Shown in pieces: positions 19,313 to 31,600 of a stretch of DNA of 64,000 nucleotides (the first letter of the stretch is position 1; the number at the start of each line of letters is the position of its first letter). This stretch comes from Metaphire vulgaris (lineage: Eukaryota; Annelida; Clitellata; Crassiclitellata; Megascolecidae). Where the stretch lies: contig CM030834.1 of assembly GCA_018105865.1 (NCBI GenBank), positions 10,237,219 through 10,301,218 on the forward strand, in the 5' to 3' direction. Position numbers and translations under genes: made by a program. Below the pieces are notes generated by a model, which was not told where the DNA came from, made no database searches, and was given only the letters and a program-made list of their open reading frames with translations.

Positions 19313-19800
19313 TTATAAGTAAGTAAAATATCGTGGCTTTCTATAGCGCCTTGGTGAGCAGCACAACAGTAGGCCTAGCTGCTTATAGCCTATTCTTATA
19401 GGAGCTCAGCCTTTCTTAGATTAGCTATGGATAAGATATATGATCAGCCAGGCGATAGTCAACATCCAAAGGGCAGTGAGGCTAGGTTGTTACAGCTATG
19501 GAGGGAATGATTTTATAAAAAAAAGGATTTAAGCTTAGACCTGAAGACTTGAGGAGATAATGCAGGGATTATGAGAAATGATGATTCAGATTTTATTGCT
19601 TGAAAGTGTCCAAGTCTGCGGAGGGAAGCTGGGATCGAGTTCCAACGTTCAGGTGCAGCGTATGAGAAGGAACGGTTGCAAATTTTCAGGGATGACTGAT
19701 GATCAGCGGGCGTGAAAGAGTGAGATGAAATGATGAACGTGTGGGTCGAGGAGGCTGAGGGGTTAATAGTGATCTAAGGTAGACAGGTTTTGATGACTGA
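19313..19800 (-). mobile_element. LINE 3' end (Rex1/CR1-like), minus strand
   Basis: The minus strand encodes NRSFSYAAPERWNSIPASLR and later VFRSKLKSFF with a stop. This is a reverse-transcriptase C-terminus with the 'S.AAP..WNS.P..LR' signature. The 3' end reads 'tatagaaagccacgat' followed by a TACTTACTT tail. The same 3' end recurs at 25531-25620. Confidence 0.82.
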
Positions 19801-20360
19801 AGTGAGCTATATGTAGCCTAAGTGTTATTATCTTATATTGGATACGTTCAGTTATTTGAAACCAATGTAATGAATAGGTGAAATATGGGAGAATTTAGGT
19901 GACTTAGTAGGCCTAACAGCGCGAGCTAGTGCATTTTGTATTGAATGCAATTGCAATTATAATTTATATTTTCATATAAATCTACAACTCACAGAAATTA
20001 AATAAAAATAAACGATGCAACGAACTACTGCTTGATTAAAATTCGTTGTAACCAATTAATATGAATAACCTGGATTGAATAGCCCAGTCAGTCTCTAACA
20101 AAATTACTGTTTTCGGGCCCTGAGGGCCGGACAGAACACGTTGGCGGACCTAATCCTGACCGAGGGTTGCAGCTGGTGAACCCTCTGCTCTATAGAGAAC
20201 GATAAATCGAGAAAGTGACAACAGGAAGAAGTGGCGTCATTTCAATGATAAGACAACCAAATTTTGTAAAATTTTCTTTTCAAATTTTTTTACTTTTTGG
20301 AAAATTTTTGACCGAGTTAGTTTTAGGCCAAAAAAAGGTCGAGACGTTGCATCTCCATTC

Positions 20361-20384
20361 TTTTTTTTTTTTTTTTTTTTTTTT
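20361..20384. repeat. Poly(T) tract
   Basis: A run of about 24 T residues. It could be the poly(A) tail of a minus-strand retroposon, but no body could be recognised next to it. Confidence 0.85.
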
Positions 20385-20604
20385 GGAGACCGAAGGTTAT
20401 TAACAAAACGAAATTAATAAATTAATAATTAATTTTTCGACATAAAGGTACCAGAATTTTTTTGTTGTTGCACATATTATACATTATAGATTAATTTTTC
20501 ATTCTTACAGTATTTAGCCCCCACTAAATGACGCCTACTGGGAAGAAGTGATCTATAAAATATATAATTACAACCAACTGGTTACCTGTACACTGAACTT
20601 AATC

Positions 20605-21075
20605 TTACTTAAAACATGAAAGGCATAAAAGTCGTAACACTAATGTCAATTTAAAAAGCATAAAATCGAAGAACAGATTCAAAACGACATGGATGCAATG
20701 GAAGAAAAAAGATATCAGAACGCATACAATGTCCGATTTGTTTTTCATATCTTACAGAGCAATTTTATGACCACTAAGCATATAGCCTGCTAACGAACCT
20801 ATAATTATATAATTAAAGCGCTGGTTAGGCCTATTTCACACTGATGTTAAGTCGGTTAAAACATGAATGGCATAAAAGTCGTAAAACTCATCGATTTATT
20901 ATAATACATTATTAAAGTCTATGGTAAAACTAATGTAAATTTAAAAAGTATAAAATCGAAGAAAAGATTCAAGAACGCCGTAATTGCGGAAGAAAAAAGC
21001 ATCAGAGACGAATACAATTCTATAGTTTTCATCTATGAGCAATTTCACGTGACTTTCGCATAGCATATAGGCCAA
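20605..21075 (+). repeat. Local direct duplication, two ~200-bp copies
   Basis: Copy 1 (20608-20790) and copy 2 (20858-21075) both run from 'taaaacatgaa(a/t)ggcataaaagtcg' through 'tataaaatcgaag' to 'gcatatag'. Copy 2 carries an extra 40 bp or so near its start. Neither has coding features. Confidence 0.8.
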
Positions 21076-21079
21076 AAAT

Positions 21080-22560
21080 AACGAATCAAAAATTTCTTTC
21101 TTCACTGGGCCTAAGTTCAATCAAGTTACCAGTCAGATTCAGGAACCGAAATCTGTATCTAATGGGTCTATACCCAGGTCCACGAGTTAAGAAGAACATC
21201 GAGTCGTACTGAACTAGTAATAATTCCTCTTTGCAGTTCGCTGCAAAGCTACGATAAAAATACCCATCGCAGATAAGAACGATCGAGAAGTCAATTTCGA
21301 TGTCTCCCACCTGATCCAGTCATCCAGAATCTAGATTCTCGCGTTCGACGACTCCAATCTAGAGTTCCGAGTCCTTTTCTCCTGCGGTTCGTGCTCTTTT
21401 TATACGCAGGCTTGCGTTAATTGAATACACGCAGGCAGAATTATTAAGGCCGCAAGGGAGGCGACGACTGCCAGCAAATCGTCGGAAGCGCGCTCATATG
21501 AGGCTCTGAACCGATCGACTGAGCACAGGCAGGGCGCGATTTGTAGGAGGAAGGGGGAATCTTCCCCCCTCCCACTGCCCAACTGCATCCCCCCTACTGC
21601 TACATCCCCCACCACTACATCCCCCCACTGCTACATTTCCCAACAGCTACATCCCCCCAAGCTCAACATATGCCCCCCCCACTGCTCCAGGTCACAAATC
21701 GCACCCTGAGCACATGCAGGTGAAGTACCTGTCCGACAATCGACAACAGTCGATACGAAATCGTAGAACTTCGTGACTAAACAACGCGTCTTCGATCGCG
21801 GTTATGTAGGCCCTATACAGCTTTCGACCGATTTCGGTCTTCGATCGTCGTCGCCTTTGTCGTTTTTCAATCATCGATCATTCCACAGAATCGCCACTTG
21901 ACGCAGAATCGCATTGGCCTAGTATTTTCAGCAGCACAGGCGCAGCCGTGGTGGCAGAATATAGGGGGACACCGAGGTTTCTGCGACATTTCCAGATCCT
22001 ACCATGCAGCGGATTTGGTTGGAGAGCGTCGTGAACTCATCCAAAAGATGTCTGGGCGGAACGTCAGCAGAAAGAATCTGGGATAGGCCTAATATTATAT
22101 ACAAATCCTGAAATTTGGAGCATATCCATCATTGTCTCAGTCCTGGTCTTGACCGAGACACTGCAGGCCCTCAAGATCAGACCAAGACGCAAGGTCGCAA
22201 GACCAATACATTGAGAATACTGTCTCGAGACTGTCTCGAGACGAGACATCACAGAGACATCACATCACTGGACTTCAGTAAAGATGATATATTGCAGAAC
22301 TTTGGTGATTTAGTTACAGCTCGGGCTAGTTTGTTTCGAATTGATTGTAGGCCTAACTTACTGATGGTCATGGAGGGTTTTATAGAAGATTAGCCTATTG
22401 TGAGGGCCTAGCTGCAGTTTGGAGTGGACTATTGAAGTGGCTAATTAACTCTATAATCCAAAAAAATGTCCCGATTTTCACCCAAAAAACCGTATAGTCA
22501 CTTTACAGATTGCTGCGACACCGCTGCTAATTAAGTTATTTGTTATTACCGAGAATGAGC
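21080..22560. other. Intergenic or upstream region of the CNBD gene, no supported exon
   Basis: Two minus-strand frames (21086-21310, 21692-21874) have plausible splice signals and unbiased composition, but their phases do not join to the exon at 11275 and I recognise no domain. A C-rich stretch (21555-21690) of repeated CTGCTACATCCCCC is a degenerate minisatellite. A GAGAC/GTCTC-rich patch lies at 22120-22260. Confidence 0.4.
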
Positions 22561-22572
22561 CTACTCGTAAAC

Positions 22573-22899
22573 CAGTGTTTATTCTAGGCCATTTGGGGAT
22601 GATTCCACCCCCAGTTTGAAAATCCCCCCCCCCGAAAAAATTCTATATGTTGCATTGGGGGATGGAAATTTCCCCCAAAAGTGTGACGAGAGGGGGTTTT
22701 TAAATCTAGGAGAGGGGGAAAACATAAGGATATGACTACAATCAGAAGAACATTACAGCATGTGGAGAAGAAGAGGAAGAAAGATAAGGAAGGATGTGAT
22801 GACTTTTTTGCTCGTCAAGGTTTTTGGGCAGACAAACCCTCTCCCCCCAAACATTTCAAACTCCTCCTCCCAATGTCAAGGTGGCTAGAATAAACACTG
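22573..22899. mobile_element. hAT-type MITE, CAGTGTTTATTCTAG family
   Basis: The ends CAGTGTTTATTCTAGGCC and GGCTAGAATAAACACTG are inverted repeats. Flanks are the perfect duplication CTCGTAAAC (22564-22572 and 22900-22908). One TTTTTTGCTCGTCAAG motif is inside (22798-22818). Confidence 0.9.
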
Positions 22900-22904
22900 C
22901 TCGT

Positions 22905-23035
22905 AAACTTAATATGAAATTGAATGAATGAGCAACAAGTTGCTTAAATTCGTCGACTGTATTCAAGCTTTCTTTTTTGCGTGCTGAGACAGTCATTTTC
23001 CTCCAATTCTCTCTATCTTCTGCAAGTTCTGCATT
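22905..23035 (-). mobile_element. LINE reverse-transcriptase C-terminal remnant
   Basis: The minus strand encodes NAELAEDRENWRKMTVSARK, the AEDR..WRKM end typical of several non-LTR clades. It abuts the right end of the 22573 element. Only about 40 codons remain. Confidence 0.6.
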
Positions 23036-23057
23036 CAAGATTAGGGGGCATTAAATT

Positions 23058-23530
23058 TATGGACGTAGCTAGGAATGGGCTTGGGGCTCAAGCCCCCTCT
23101 CCCAAGCCTGAAGCTAGCACCCCAAATGAAGTCAAGTGACGACTCAAGTCCAAATGGCGTTTCGGGCTCAAAAGAAAGAAAGGGAGTGAATTTTGGGCTT
23201 CAGCTCCCCAAACCTAAAAATCCTGCCCATCAGTGGCGTGGCAACATGCTCGAGGGCCCGTGGCGAAAAAGGGGAAGGGGCCCTTTCCAGAGACGATCTG
23301 ACAAGTTTGCAAAAATGTTGACGACCTTTTTGTTGCTTGTCTCGCGAAAAAGTCGACGACCTTTTTTTGCTTGTCGATGTTTTCATCTGACGACTACATC
23401 GCGAAAAAGTTGTTACCGAACTTTTTTGACTCGGGTCGGGGGCCCTTTAGAGGTCGGGGGCCCTTGACAGTTGGCCACGTTCTCCATATGGCTGCTACGC
23501 CTCTGTTGCCAATGCCTAGCCACGTCCCTG
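23058..23530. mobile_element. hAT-type element hosting a nested MITE
   Basis: Ends TATGGACGTAGCTAGG and CCTAGCCACGTCCCTG are imperfect inverted repeats, with ATTAAATT and ATTAAATC flanks (7/8). The interior 'cttggggctcaagccccc' is typical of this group. A second element (23231-23505) lies within it. Confidence 0.78.
23231..23505. mobile_element. Nested hAT-type MITE, CAGTGGCGTGGC
   Basis: Ends CAGTGGCGTGGCAAC and GGCTGCTACGCCTCTG. Flanks CTGCCCAT and TTGCCAAT agree at 6 of 8. Two copies of the CCTTTTTTTGCTTGTC motif lie 35 bp apart (23319 and 23354). It was inserted after the 23058 host element. Confidence 0.75.
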
Positions 23531-23787
23531 ATTAAATCTTGGACCGATAGCCCGATACAAGTATAAATACGGCGGTTAACCTAAAAGACGATAGTCAAAG
23601 ACTCAAAGGTCAACTGTTTAGCCGCCTCCGCCCTCTTGTGAATTAATAGCAACAACACGCTGTAATTCGCCAGGTGGCGCTGTTGGCGGACGAGGAATAA
23701 GTGTTCAGTAGAAAGGTTGCTGGCAGTTTAAGTCCGTTTAAGTCCATCGTTGTCCATCGCGTTTCAGAGACACCGCAGGTCAAGTAT

Positions 23788-24190
23788 TCTCCCGGTGTCC
23801 TTTCGCCGTTCGCCTTTATCATTCAGTTCTGTCTCAGTTTGTCGTTATTCAGACATTTATCGACAGAATGAGAGATTGCGAACAGGGACCTCCATCCCTG
23901 GAACGTCTGTCAAGCATTCTGTTTCAGAGACACACCACAGGAAGATCATCAACATTCTTTCCTTTGGCACCTCACTGATTCATCCTAAAATCTATTCTTA
24001 AAATGAATAATATGTTATTTTATATACTAAATTGAAATGCGCCACGACCTTCTCCTGTTATCGCCCTCCCGGTGTCCTTTCGCCGTTCGCCTTCTGCACG
24101 TTTAAGCAGTTCAGAGAAGAAAGTTCTGTCTCAGTTGGTCGTTAATCAGACATTTTATCGACAGAATGAGACGTTGCGAACAGGGACCTT
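23788..24190 (+). repeat. Tandem duplicated segment upstream of MIC60
   Basis: Copy A (23788-23892) and copy B (24066-24190) share 'cccggtgtcctttcgccgtt', a 'gttctgtctcagtt' block and 'cgacagaatgaga'. Copy B has about 25 extra bases. The duplication lies 1.5-1.9 kb upstream of the first recognised MIC60 exon, where the missing first exon and promoter should be. I cannot tell whether one copy is the first exon or a promoter. Confidence 0.7.
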
Positions 24191-24640
24191 GTGTCTGAAA
24201 TGCTGTTCATATGCAGCAGTCAGGTGTTCAATATGTGTTAGCTGCAATGTGATTTTATAGCGACATTTTACACTTCACAGACATTTTGTGTATAGTTGTT
24301 GCCCACGCTCACCCTGTCCTACAGAAGCAAATGAGCAGATAAGGGCCACATGCTACATGGATGTAGGATCTAGAAAGTACAGCAGTGCACAACCAAATGG
24401 CAAGAGCATGCATGTTATCGTTTAGCAGATGACCAGTTAACAATCCAAATGGGACGACCTAGTTTTGCTAGCTGAAGATTGAACTGCATGGAAGGATCTT
24501 GTGTGTGGCCTATGCAATTTTCATCAAAATCTGAGACTATGACTTCTGATGGCTGTGTTGATTTGATGTGGAATGCCCTGAATATTTTAGTTTTTGCTTG
24601 TTTGCATGCAGAATGATCATGTCTGCAGTTAAGTCTAGAG

Positions 24641-24979
24641 AAGTGGTTCTCAAATTTGGGTCCGTGGTCCCATAGGCAGGGCTTTTTGTGCCAGAGCGAG
24701 GTGGAGAAAAAAATCCAGACCGCGCTCTGGAAAATCCGGACTGGTTTTTTGAAAAATTAAATTATTAAATAGAAAAATTTAGAACTATATCTATCTATAT
24801 ATACATTGTTGTTGGATCCCATTGTATTAATTGCATAACCCATTAATCGCATAACAACATTAAAACCCGAACCAGTGTTTTGTGTACAATTAGTTATCAG
24901 ATGTCCCGTGTTCGTAGCCCAGTTAATCGTGTGTGTGTATGCAATTAAGTGGGTTTCACTGTATTGTATTGATTATAAT

Positions 24980-25024
<45 letters not shown>

Positions 25025-25076
25025 TATATATATAAAATTGTCTCCTGACAATTTTTTTCATAAGTCCTCGAATGAA

Positions 25077-25122
<46 letters not shown>

Positions 25123-25490
25123 CTACGTGACTACGTCATGTTGACAAGTGACTTCTGACTGTTGCGCTCCTAAAATATTTTTTTACAAAAAGCCTGCCCA
25201 TAGGGGACCACCAAGTGGTTTCAGAGGTACCGTAAAGGGATTGCTTTCTCAAGATATCTCACCAACACCTCAGAACACAAAACACACTGATGGCTCTGAG
25301 TGCTGATTCCGTTTGAATTTAAATTTGATGACTAAGATTTGCAATTTTCTGATTAAAAATTTATTGTCAAAACAAGAAGCCTATGTGTTAATTACAGTTA
25401 ATTTGATTCAAATTTTCTAAGGTCGGCAAGACTTCAACAAAATTTCTAAGGGACTGCCACAAAAAATCCTGAAAAGTTTGAGAACCACTG
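24641..25490. mobile_element. hAT element hosting a nested hAT element
   Basis: The left end AAGTGGTTCTCAAATTTGGG and right end AAAGTTTGAGAACCACTG are inverted repeats of the widespread 'CAGTGGTTCTCAAACT' hAT type. Flanks GTCTAGAG (24633-24640) and GTGTAGAG (25491-25498) agree at 7 of 8. Without the 520-bp nested element it is about 320 bp. Confidence 0.85.
24677..25196. mobile_element. Nested hAT element, CAGGGCTTTTTGTG ends
   Basis: Ends CAGGGCTTTTTGTG and ACAAAAAGCCTG are inverted repeats with a perfect 8-bp duplication CCCATAGG (24669-24676 and 25197-25204). It contains two TA arrays (24985-25035 and 25079-25121). It inserted into the 24641 element after that element had arrived. Confidence 0.88.
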
Positions 25491-25530
25491 GTGTAGAGCT
25501 TGCTTATGTGAACAGGCACTGGTATTAATT

Positions 25531-25620
25531 TAAGTAAGTAAAATCTCATGGATTTATATAGCACTTTCAAAAGTAGTATCACAGTGGCTGCTTATTCTTC
25601 TAAAGGCACTTAGTGCTTAA
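25531..25620 (-). mobile_element. LINE 3' tail fragment
   Basis: 'taagtaagtaaaatctcatgg' and 'tatatagcactttc' correspond to the 3' end of the minus-strand LINE at 19313. Only the last 90 bp or so are present. That is the expected result of 5' truncation. Confidence 0.6.
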
Positions 25621-25692
25621 TTTATGTACATTTCAGCAATTTTAAGCAAGATTTGTGTTGTTTAAGAATGGAACTGGTTGTTATGTTTTTAG

Positions 25693-28600
25693 GCTCGGAA
25701 CTTCTATTTGGTCAATGTGCGACATGTGAACAAGAGGCCATTCATGTGTACAGCGGCTGGAAGACAAGAGGCCAAAAGCAGTGAAGATAGCACTCCTCCC
25801 CCACCTCCTCCACCTCCTAAGTACCAAATATTTATACATTTAATATTTAAATATAACTTGATGCATTCTATGTATTTAATTATTTAATTAAAAGTAAAAT
25901 CCTGACATTAGCTCTAATTTAGTGTTTTTGGTTTTCAGTTATTATTAATTTTAAAAAGTTTTTGTGCATGGTTGTTAGCACACATTAAGTCATGCACTAA
26001 GTGAAGTGAGCTCCGTCTTTTGCTGTTCATTATGTATTAGTGATATTTTGCAAAGTACTGTATATTAAGTACAATTTATTAAATTGAAAACAAAAATTAA
26101 AAATACTGTTAAATGTAAGGCAAACTGTCACAGATTTGTCTTAGTGTCAAATGTCTCTGGCGTATTAAATTAACTCAGTCACTTAGTGAATGCCTGATCA
26201 TTATGTTTAAGAGGAAAATGGAAAATATTGACATTTTATTTGGATTAAGTCATTTTAAAATGCATTCATCGTGGAATATGCCAATCAGCATTGAATTATT
26301 TTTCTCGTTTCAATATGGGACTTAAATTTACTAACGACTTGTTTGGTGCAGATCTGCACAGTTACTGATGATCAGTTACTAGTTGGTGCATGTTAACTGA
26401 ATATATGATCAGTTACTAGTTAGTATATGTTGACTGCATACATTTTTGTGTTTTAAGGTCCAGGTTTCTGTTGAAATTTCTTGGTTTCACCATTGTTGCT
26501 GCTGGTGGAACAGTGGGTTATGCATGGTACGATGCAGATTTTCGGAAACTCTTGGAGGATTACATTCCTTATTCAAAAGAGGCTTTTGACTATGTTTTTC
26601 AGTATCTGCCAGCCAATCAACCAGCTCCTAGGTATTTACATGTTCATGTTTGGCCTTTTCATAATTAATATTATGTTTCATCTATTATTGTTTATTGTTC
26701 ATGTGCTGATAATTATTGGTCTTGTTTGAAGTGAATGTAGTAATGTTTATTTGCTAATTTTTGGCAGATTGGATTAGAACAGCAGCAATGTAGGATCAAT
26801 TGAAACATTGGTTTAAATCTGTGACTGTGTTTGTTTGATGTTCTGAATTTTAGTCAGGATATAAAAGCTAAAATTCCTGCACTTACTGAAGTTAAGAAGA
26901 TTAAAGTTAGTCAATTTCATTTATTTTTAGGACAGTTGTGTAAATTTGTCAGAAAATGTATTGTAAAGTGTAATTTTTAATTTTTTGCAGTAAAATGCTA
27001 TATTTTACAAATTTTGAGATGAGATGTTGGTATTTATGCCACGCCACTTGATATATGTTTATATTATAATAGCAAATTCATGCTTTCAGTTTTGACTGCC
27101 AATGCAACCAAAGAGTCAGCTTCACATCTTTAATTTACAGTCTTCTTTTTCTTTAGTGCCGTAACTATGCTTTTGCGTGCCACGACAGCTCCAGCAATTT
27201 CTTCTATTCCTGTCTGTGTTCTGTAGAACTAGGTTTAGATTTTAATCTTGTCAGTCTTCTCTATGACGTCCCGTCATCTTTTCCATGGTCTGCCTCTCTC
27301 TGTGTGTCCTTGTATTCTGCCATGTAGGCACAAATATGGCAGTCTTCGTTCTTCCATCAGACAGTAAGATGTTAAAATAGTATTTTGTAATCATTAACAG
27401 GAGCCTGATCCTATCAAAGAAGAGAAGAAGCCAGGTATTTTGGTTTTCCTAATTTGAGCTTTTAATGCCTGTAAATAATATTTGTGTTATTATTTACTTA
27501 AATTTTTCTTGAGCTTCAGTTTGTCATTTGAATAGTGATGTTAAGCTTGAACTTGTAATATTATAAATTTTTGGCTAAATAAACAGCTATGACCCTATCT
27601 GTGGTAAAATTAAAGCAAAGTGTGTAGCATTCCGCTCTTCTCTTTGTGTTTACCTTCTTAGCATTGGATTAATTGCCAACAAGATGATGGGACTAACACT
27701 AAGGCAGTCATCTTTTTGCTATGCGCAGCTGTAGACCAAACAGAAAAGGTACATTTTTTATATTTGATGTTGGATGCCCATTCGTTATTTTAGTAGTTCC
27801 TGTGGAAGATTCTAAGCAAGTAAAAGAGAGAAAAAAGAGGGAGGAAGAGGAAAAGAAGCGACTAGAACAAGAGAAGGCAAAGCTGGCACTTATAAAGAGG
27901 GAAGAAGAGGAGGCTGTGCAGAACAGAGGTTCCATTTGACTGACTTCATTTGCTATAATTTATTTTGTTATCTGTACTTTTTGTGAAAATCGCTTACGTA
28001 GTTTTTCTATACAGAGACTTTTAGAATTTTTATTACTTTTTTCTACGAGAAAATGGAAGCTTTTGGAGGTAATGTTGATTGTCCATTAGGTGTTTCAGTT
28101 TAATATATTTAGTTATAAATTTACTCTGTAAATGCAGTTGTACAGTATTTGAATTGTAGCGTAAATTGTTTAACCCCTTAACTGGGGACCCCGGATATAT
28201 CCGTCCATTTTACATTGAGTTACAGTTAAATACCCAGTTAAGGGGTTAATAGTATCTGAGTGTTCATTAACACAGTTGAAACAATGATTGTCAGTAATTT
28301 ATTAATTTTATTCCTTTAACCTTGCAGATTGGTTTTGTACCAGTACATCTTGGATTTAAGTACTTTCCAGTAGAGTGTAGAAAAATCTGTTTAGGTGTAT
28401 AATTTGTTAATTATCATGCAGTTTGATTAATTTTAAAAAATTTAAGGAATTTTTGATGATATATTTTGAGGTTTCTGAGGCCAGTTTATGGATTGTCCCC
28501 ATTTTTGCTATACTGTAAAAGCAATAGATATGTTTGTGATTTACTATTCGCTCTGGATTTGTGTTAGTAAATCTGCCAGTAACTTGATGCATCCTTGTGC

Positions 28601-31600
28601 ATCTTTACTATCTATGTTTTTGTTTCGTTGTTCAGAGTTGGAATTTGTCTTGGATCGATTGTCTTCAGAATCCAAAAAATCCGTTGAAAGTGCTGTTGTT
28701 GCATTGAAGTCGGCAGCAGAAGCAATTTCTGAACATACAAAGAAATTGAAGCAAGCGATGGAAGTGAGATTGGAATTTGTTTGATAGCATTATTTACAAG
28801 GTTGTTGCTGGCATATTTTAGCAATTCATTTATTGATTCAGTCATATATGGCTTTAAAATGTCATTGAATCATTCTTTAGGACGGATATATAAATCATTG
28901 ATAAAAGGAAAATGTTTCAAATACGGTGGGTGGCATTCAAGTTATTCAGTGTTGTTGTTCATTGGACATTTTTACTAAACTTTCTGAGGTTTTAATTTAG
29001 CAATATTTCAAAGAAAGTACTTATTTGTAATTTCATTTAAAGTGCAAATTTGATTCAAAACTATTAATATTAGCTGTAAAATACATGAAATGTGGCTAAT
29101 TGTTGAATTCTCAAGAATGTAGTAGAAAATAGTGCAATATGCTTATAATTGAATTATCTATTGCTTTTGGAGGTTTATAGCATTTAAAGCCTGTCCATGT
29201 TTTATGGTTTCTATTATTTGGTGAGAAAGACTTGTTTTGTTGTTAAGACCTCAAGTACCGAGTCAGAATGGGATGCCGTGATGAACACTCACAAGTCTAG
29301 GGCTGATGCTGTTTGGACCTCTGATGCAGCAGCAGAACGTGCTAAGTGTGTGAAAATTTAATTAACAATTTAGTATTGTTTTAAAAGGTTTTATAAATGA
29401 TGTATTGTATAGCATATCTGATGTTACTTTGAATCTTTTGGATAGTGTCCTTATGTGCTTAGACTTGGTAACTGCCAATGAAATACTATTACTTATATCA
29501 ATCTTGCTTTTTTTAATCAAATCATTTGAAAGTGACTCCCACTACCTTGCAATATGTAAAATCGGGAGTATTGGTTGGTCTGTTTTTCTTAGGCTGCACT
29601 TGGAAAAGCTGAAATCATCGATTACGGATGGAAAAGGCAGCAAAGTGACGAAGAAGAATAAATTTCTTCTGTCGGCCGAAGAGGAGCTCAATAAATTGAA
29701 TTACTCCTTACAGTCAGCCACTGATACAGTATGTCTGTTAGAATTATGGCCTTGATGTGTCCTGATTTTGTAATAGCATGCTAACTTGCTAAGACATGCT
29801 AGAATTGATATTTGTTTGGTAGCATTGTTGACTTTGATTGTGATATTCTCCATTACATCATAGCAGCATTGATGTTATTGGTTATCGTTATCGTCATATG
29901 TTCATCTGTATGAGCTACATATGCACTTTTTTGTCGTCTCTGTAACAGCTCAGCAAGGCTCAGTCGGAAGCAAAAGTCATGGCAGAATATCGTGATCTTG
30001 TTAAGAAGGGAAAGGAGCGATTCAAAAAAGAACTGGAATCCATTCTTCCCGACGTCAAGAGTGGCGAACGCTTGGCTGGTATGTGTGTATTATTGGGAGC
30101 TAATCGGATTGGTAATTTACAGATAAGAATGTTTGAAAGCATGTGATGTGGGCAAGTATATTTATTTTAAGTTTCTGAAATGCTGATTTTACAATCTAAT
30201 TTTATTAGTAAATTGCTTTATCTTACCGAGGAAATTTTGTTTTGGTATATTGAAACTGTGACATCGTGATTTTATGATGATCATAAGCAACTGTTCTCTT
30301 GCTCAGTCTTAGCTGCAGATTATTTTTGACTTTTTTCAGGCGGTCATCTAACCGAGAATGAACTGAATTCTTTGATTGCTCATGCGCACCGCAGGATTGA
30401 TCAATTACAGAAACAGTTGGCTGAACAACAGCTCATGGAGCAACAACGTACTGAGAAGGCGCTGGAGCGACAGAAGGAAGAAGACGATAAACTAGCTGAG
30501 CAAATGATAGCAAGAGAAAAGGATCGAATGGCTGCTGAACTTGACATCGTAAAGCAGAAATGGGTTAGCAATACTGCAGCACAGTTTAACTGCTGTGATA
30601 TTTATCATAGAGCAATTGCAAAGAACATATTACAAATGAAGAAGCTAGAGAGAGAACACTACAAAATAAATTTGCAGGTTTTGCCAAATGTTATCTTAAT
30701 GATAGCACTATTAATTATTTTACTTCAGAGTGTTATTATAAGAGGAATAGATTAATTATCCCTGGTTTGTTTCATTGCAGAGTAAGGCACTCAAGCTAGT
30801 GTAGTGCTATGATGTTGTTAATTGTTCTGCTTAATTCTGAGCAGAATATACGAGAATAAATGATGGATTTTGCTTCTCTCAGGGACCAGGAAGCCCAGGT
30901 TCAGTTTGAAGCAGATCTGCGTGCCCAGTTGTCTCGACAGGCAGCAGCACACAGTGACCACATCACAGAGGTACTGAAGGTTCAAGAGAGAGAGCTGGGT
31001 GCCAAATTCCAGGTTCAACTGAGTGAGCACATTCAGAAAGAAAAAGAGGCCTTCCAGCAGCAGGTCGCCAGTTGGGTCGCCAGGCTGCACGGCATTGAAG
31101 CTGCTATTGACAGTAAGAGCTCACATTTATTATTTATTATTGTACTGGTTTAAAAGAGGAATGCTATGTTTTAGACAGTCTGACAAATTCTAGATGTAAT
31201 CTGGCTTTTAATTTTTGTGTCAAGAACAAGTTTCTGTTTCATTTAGTTGCCATACAGTGTGATGGCTAAAAGGTCTTGGACTGCTTGTGTAGGAACTACA
31301 GTATGAGTTCTGTTTGTTTGGTACATGTCTATCTTTTGCTGCTGTGCTGACCAGGATTTGAACCAAAATATTTGTCACTTAAGCATGATCAGATATTTTG
31401 GGACAAATTGGAAGAAGTCAAGTTTTTTGTAATCATCATAGCATGCAGTTATACATGTATATAAAAACCTTATGTGGTTTCATACACAAGCTACTGTACT
31501 TATATTCAAATTAAACTAACAGCATGAAAAGTCTTTCAGAGGGTCGATTCTTGTTTCAAATGTTGGTTATTTATATGAAAATATGTTATGTGTGATGGAC

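Noticed and set aside
19199..20186. Another hAT element starting at 'cacggatggacaacc' and ending 'gctggtgaaccctctg'
   Set aside because: End similarity is weak and the flanks do not form an 8-bp duplication.
21086..21874. Two minus-strand frames as further CNBD exons
   Set aside because: Possible splice sites leave phase 2, while the exon at 11275 needs phase 1, and the peptides match no CNBD feature I know.
27729..27748. A 20-base micro-exon (AVDQTEK) in MIC60
   Set aside because: It would leave phase 0, but the next exon needs phase 1; skipping it restores phase.
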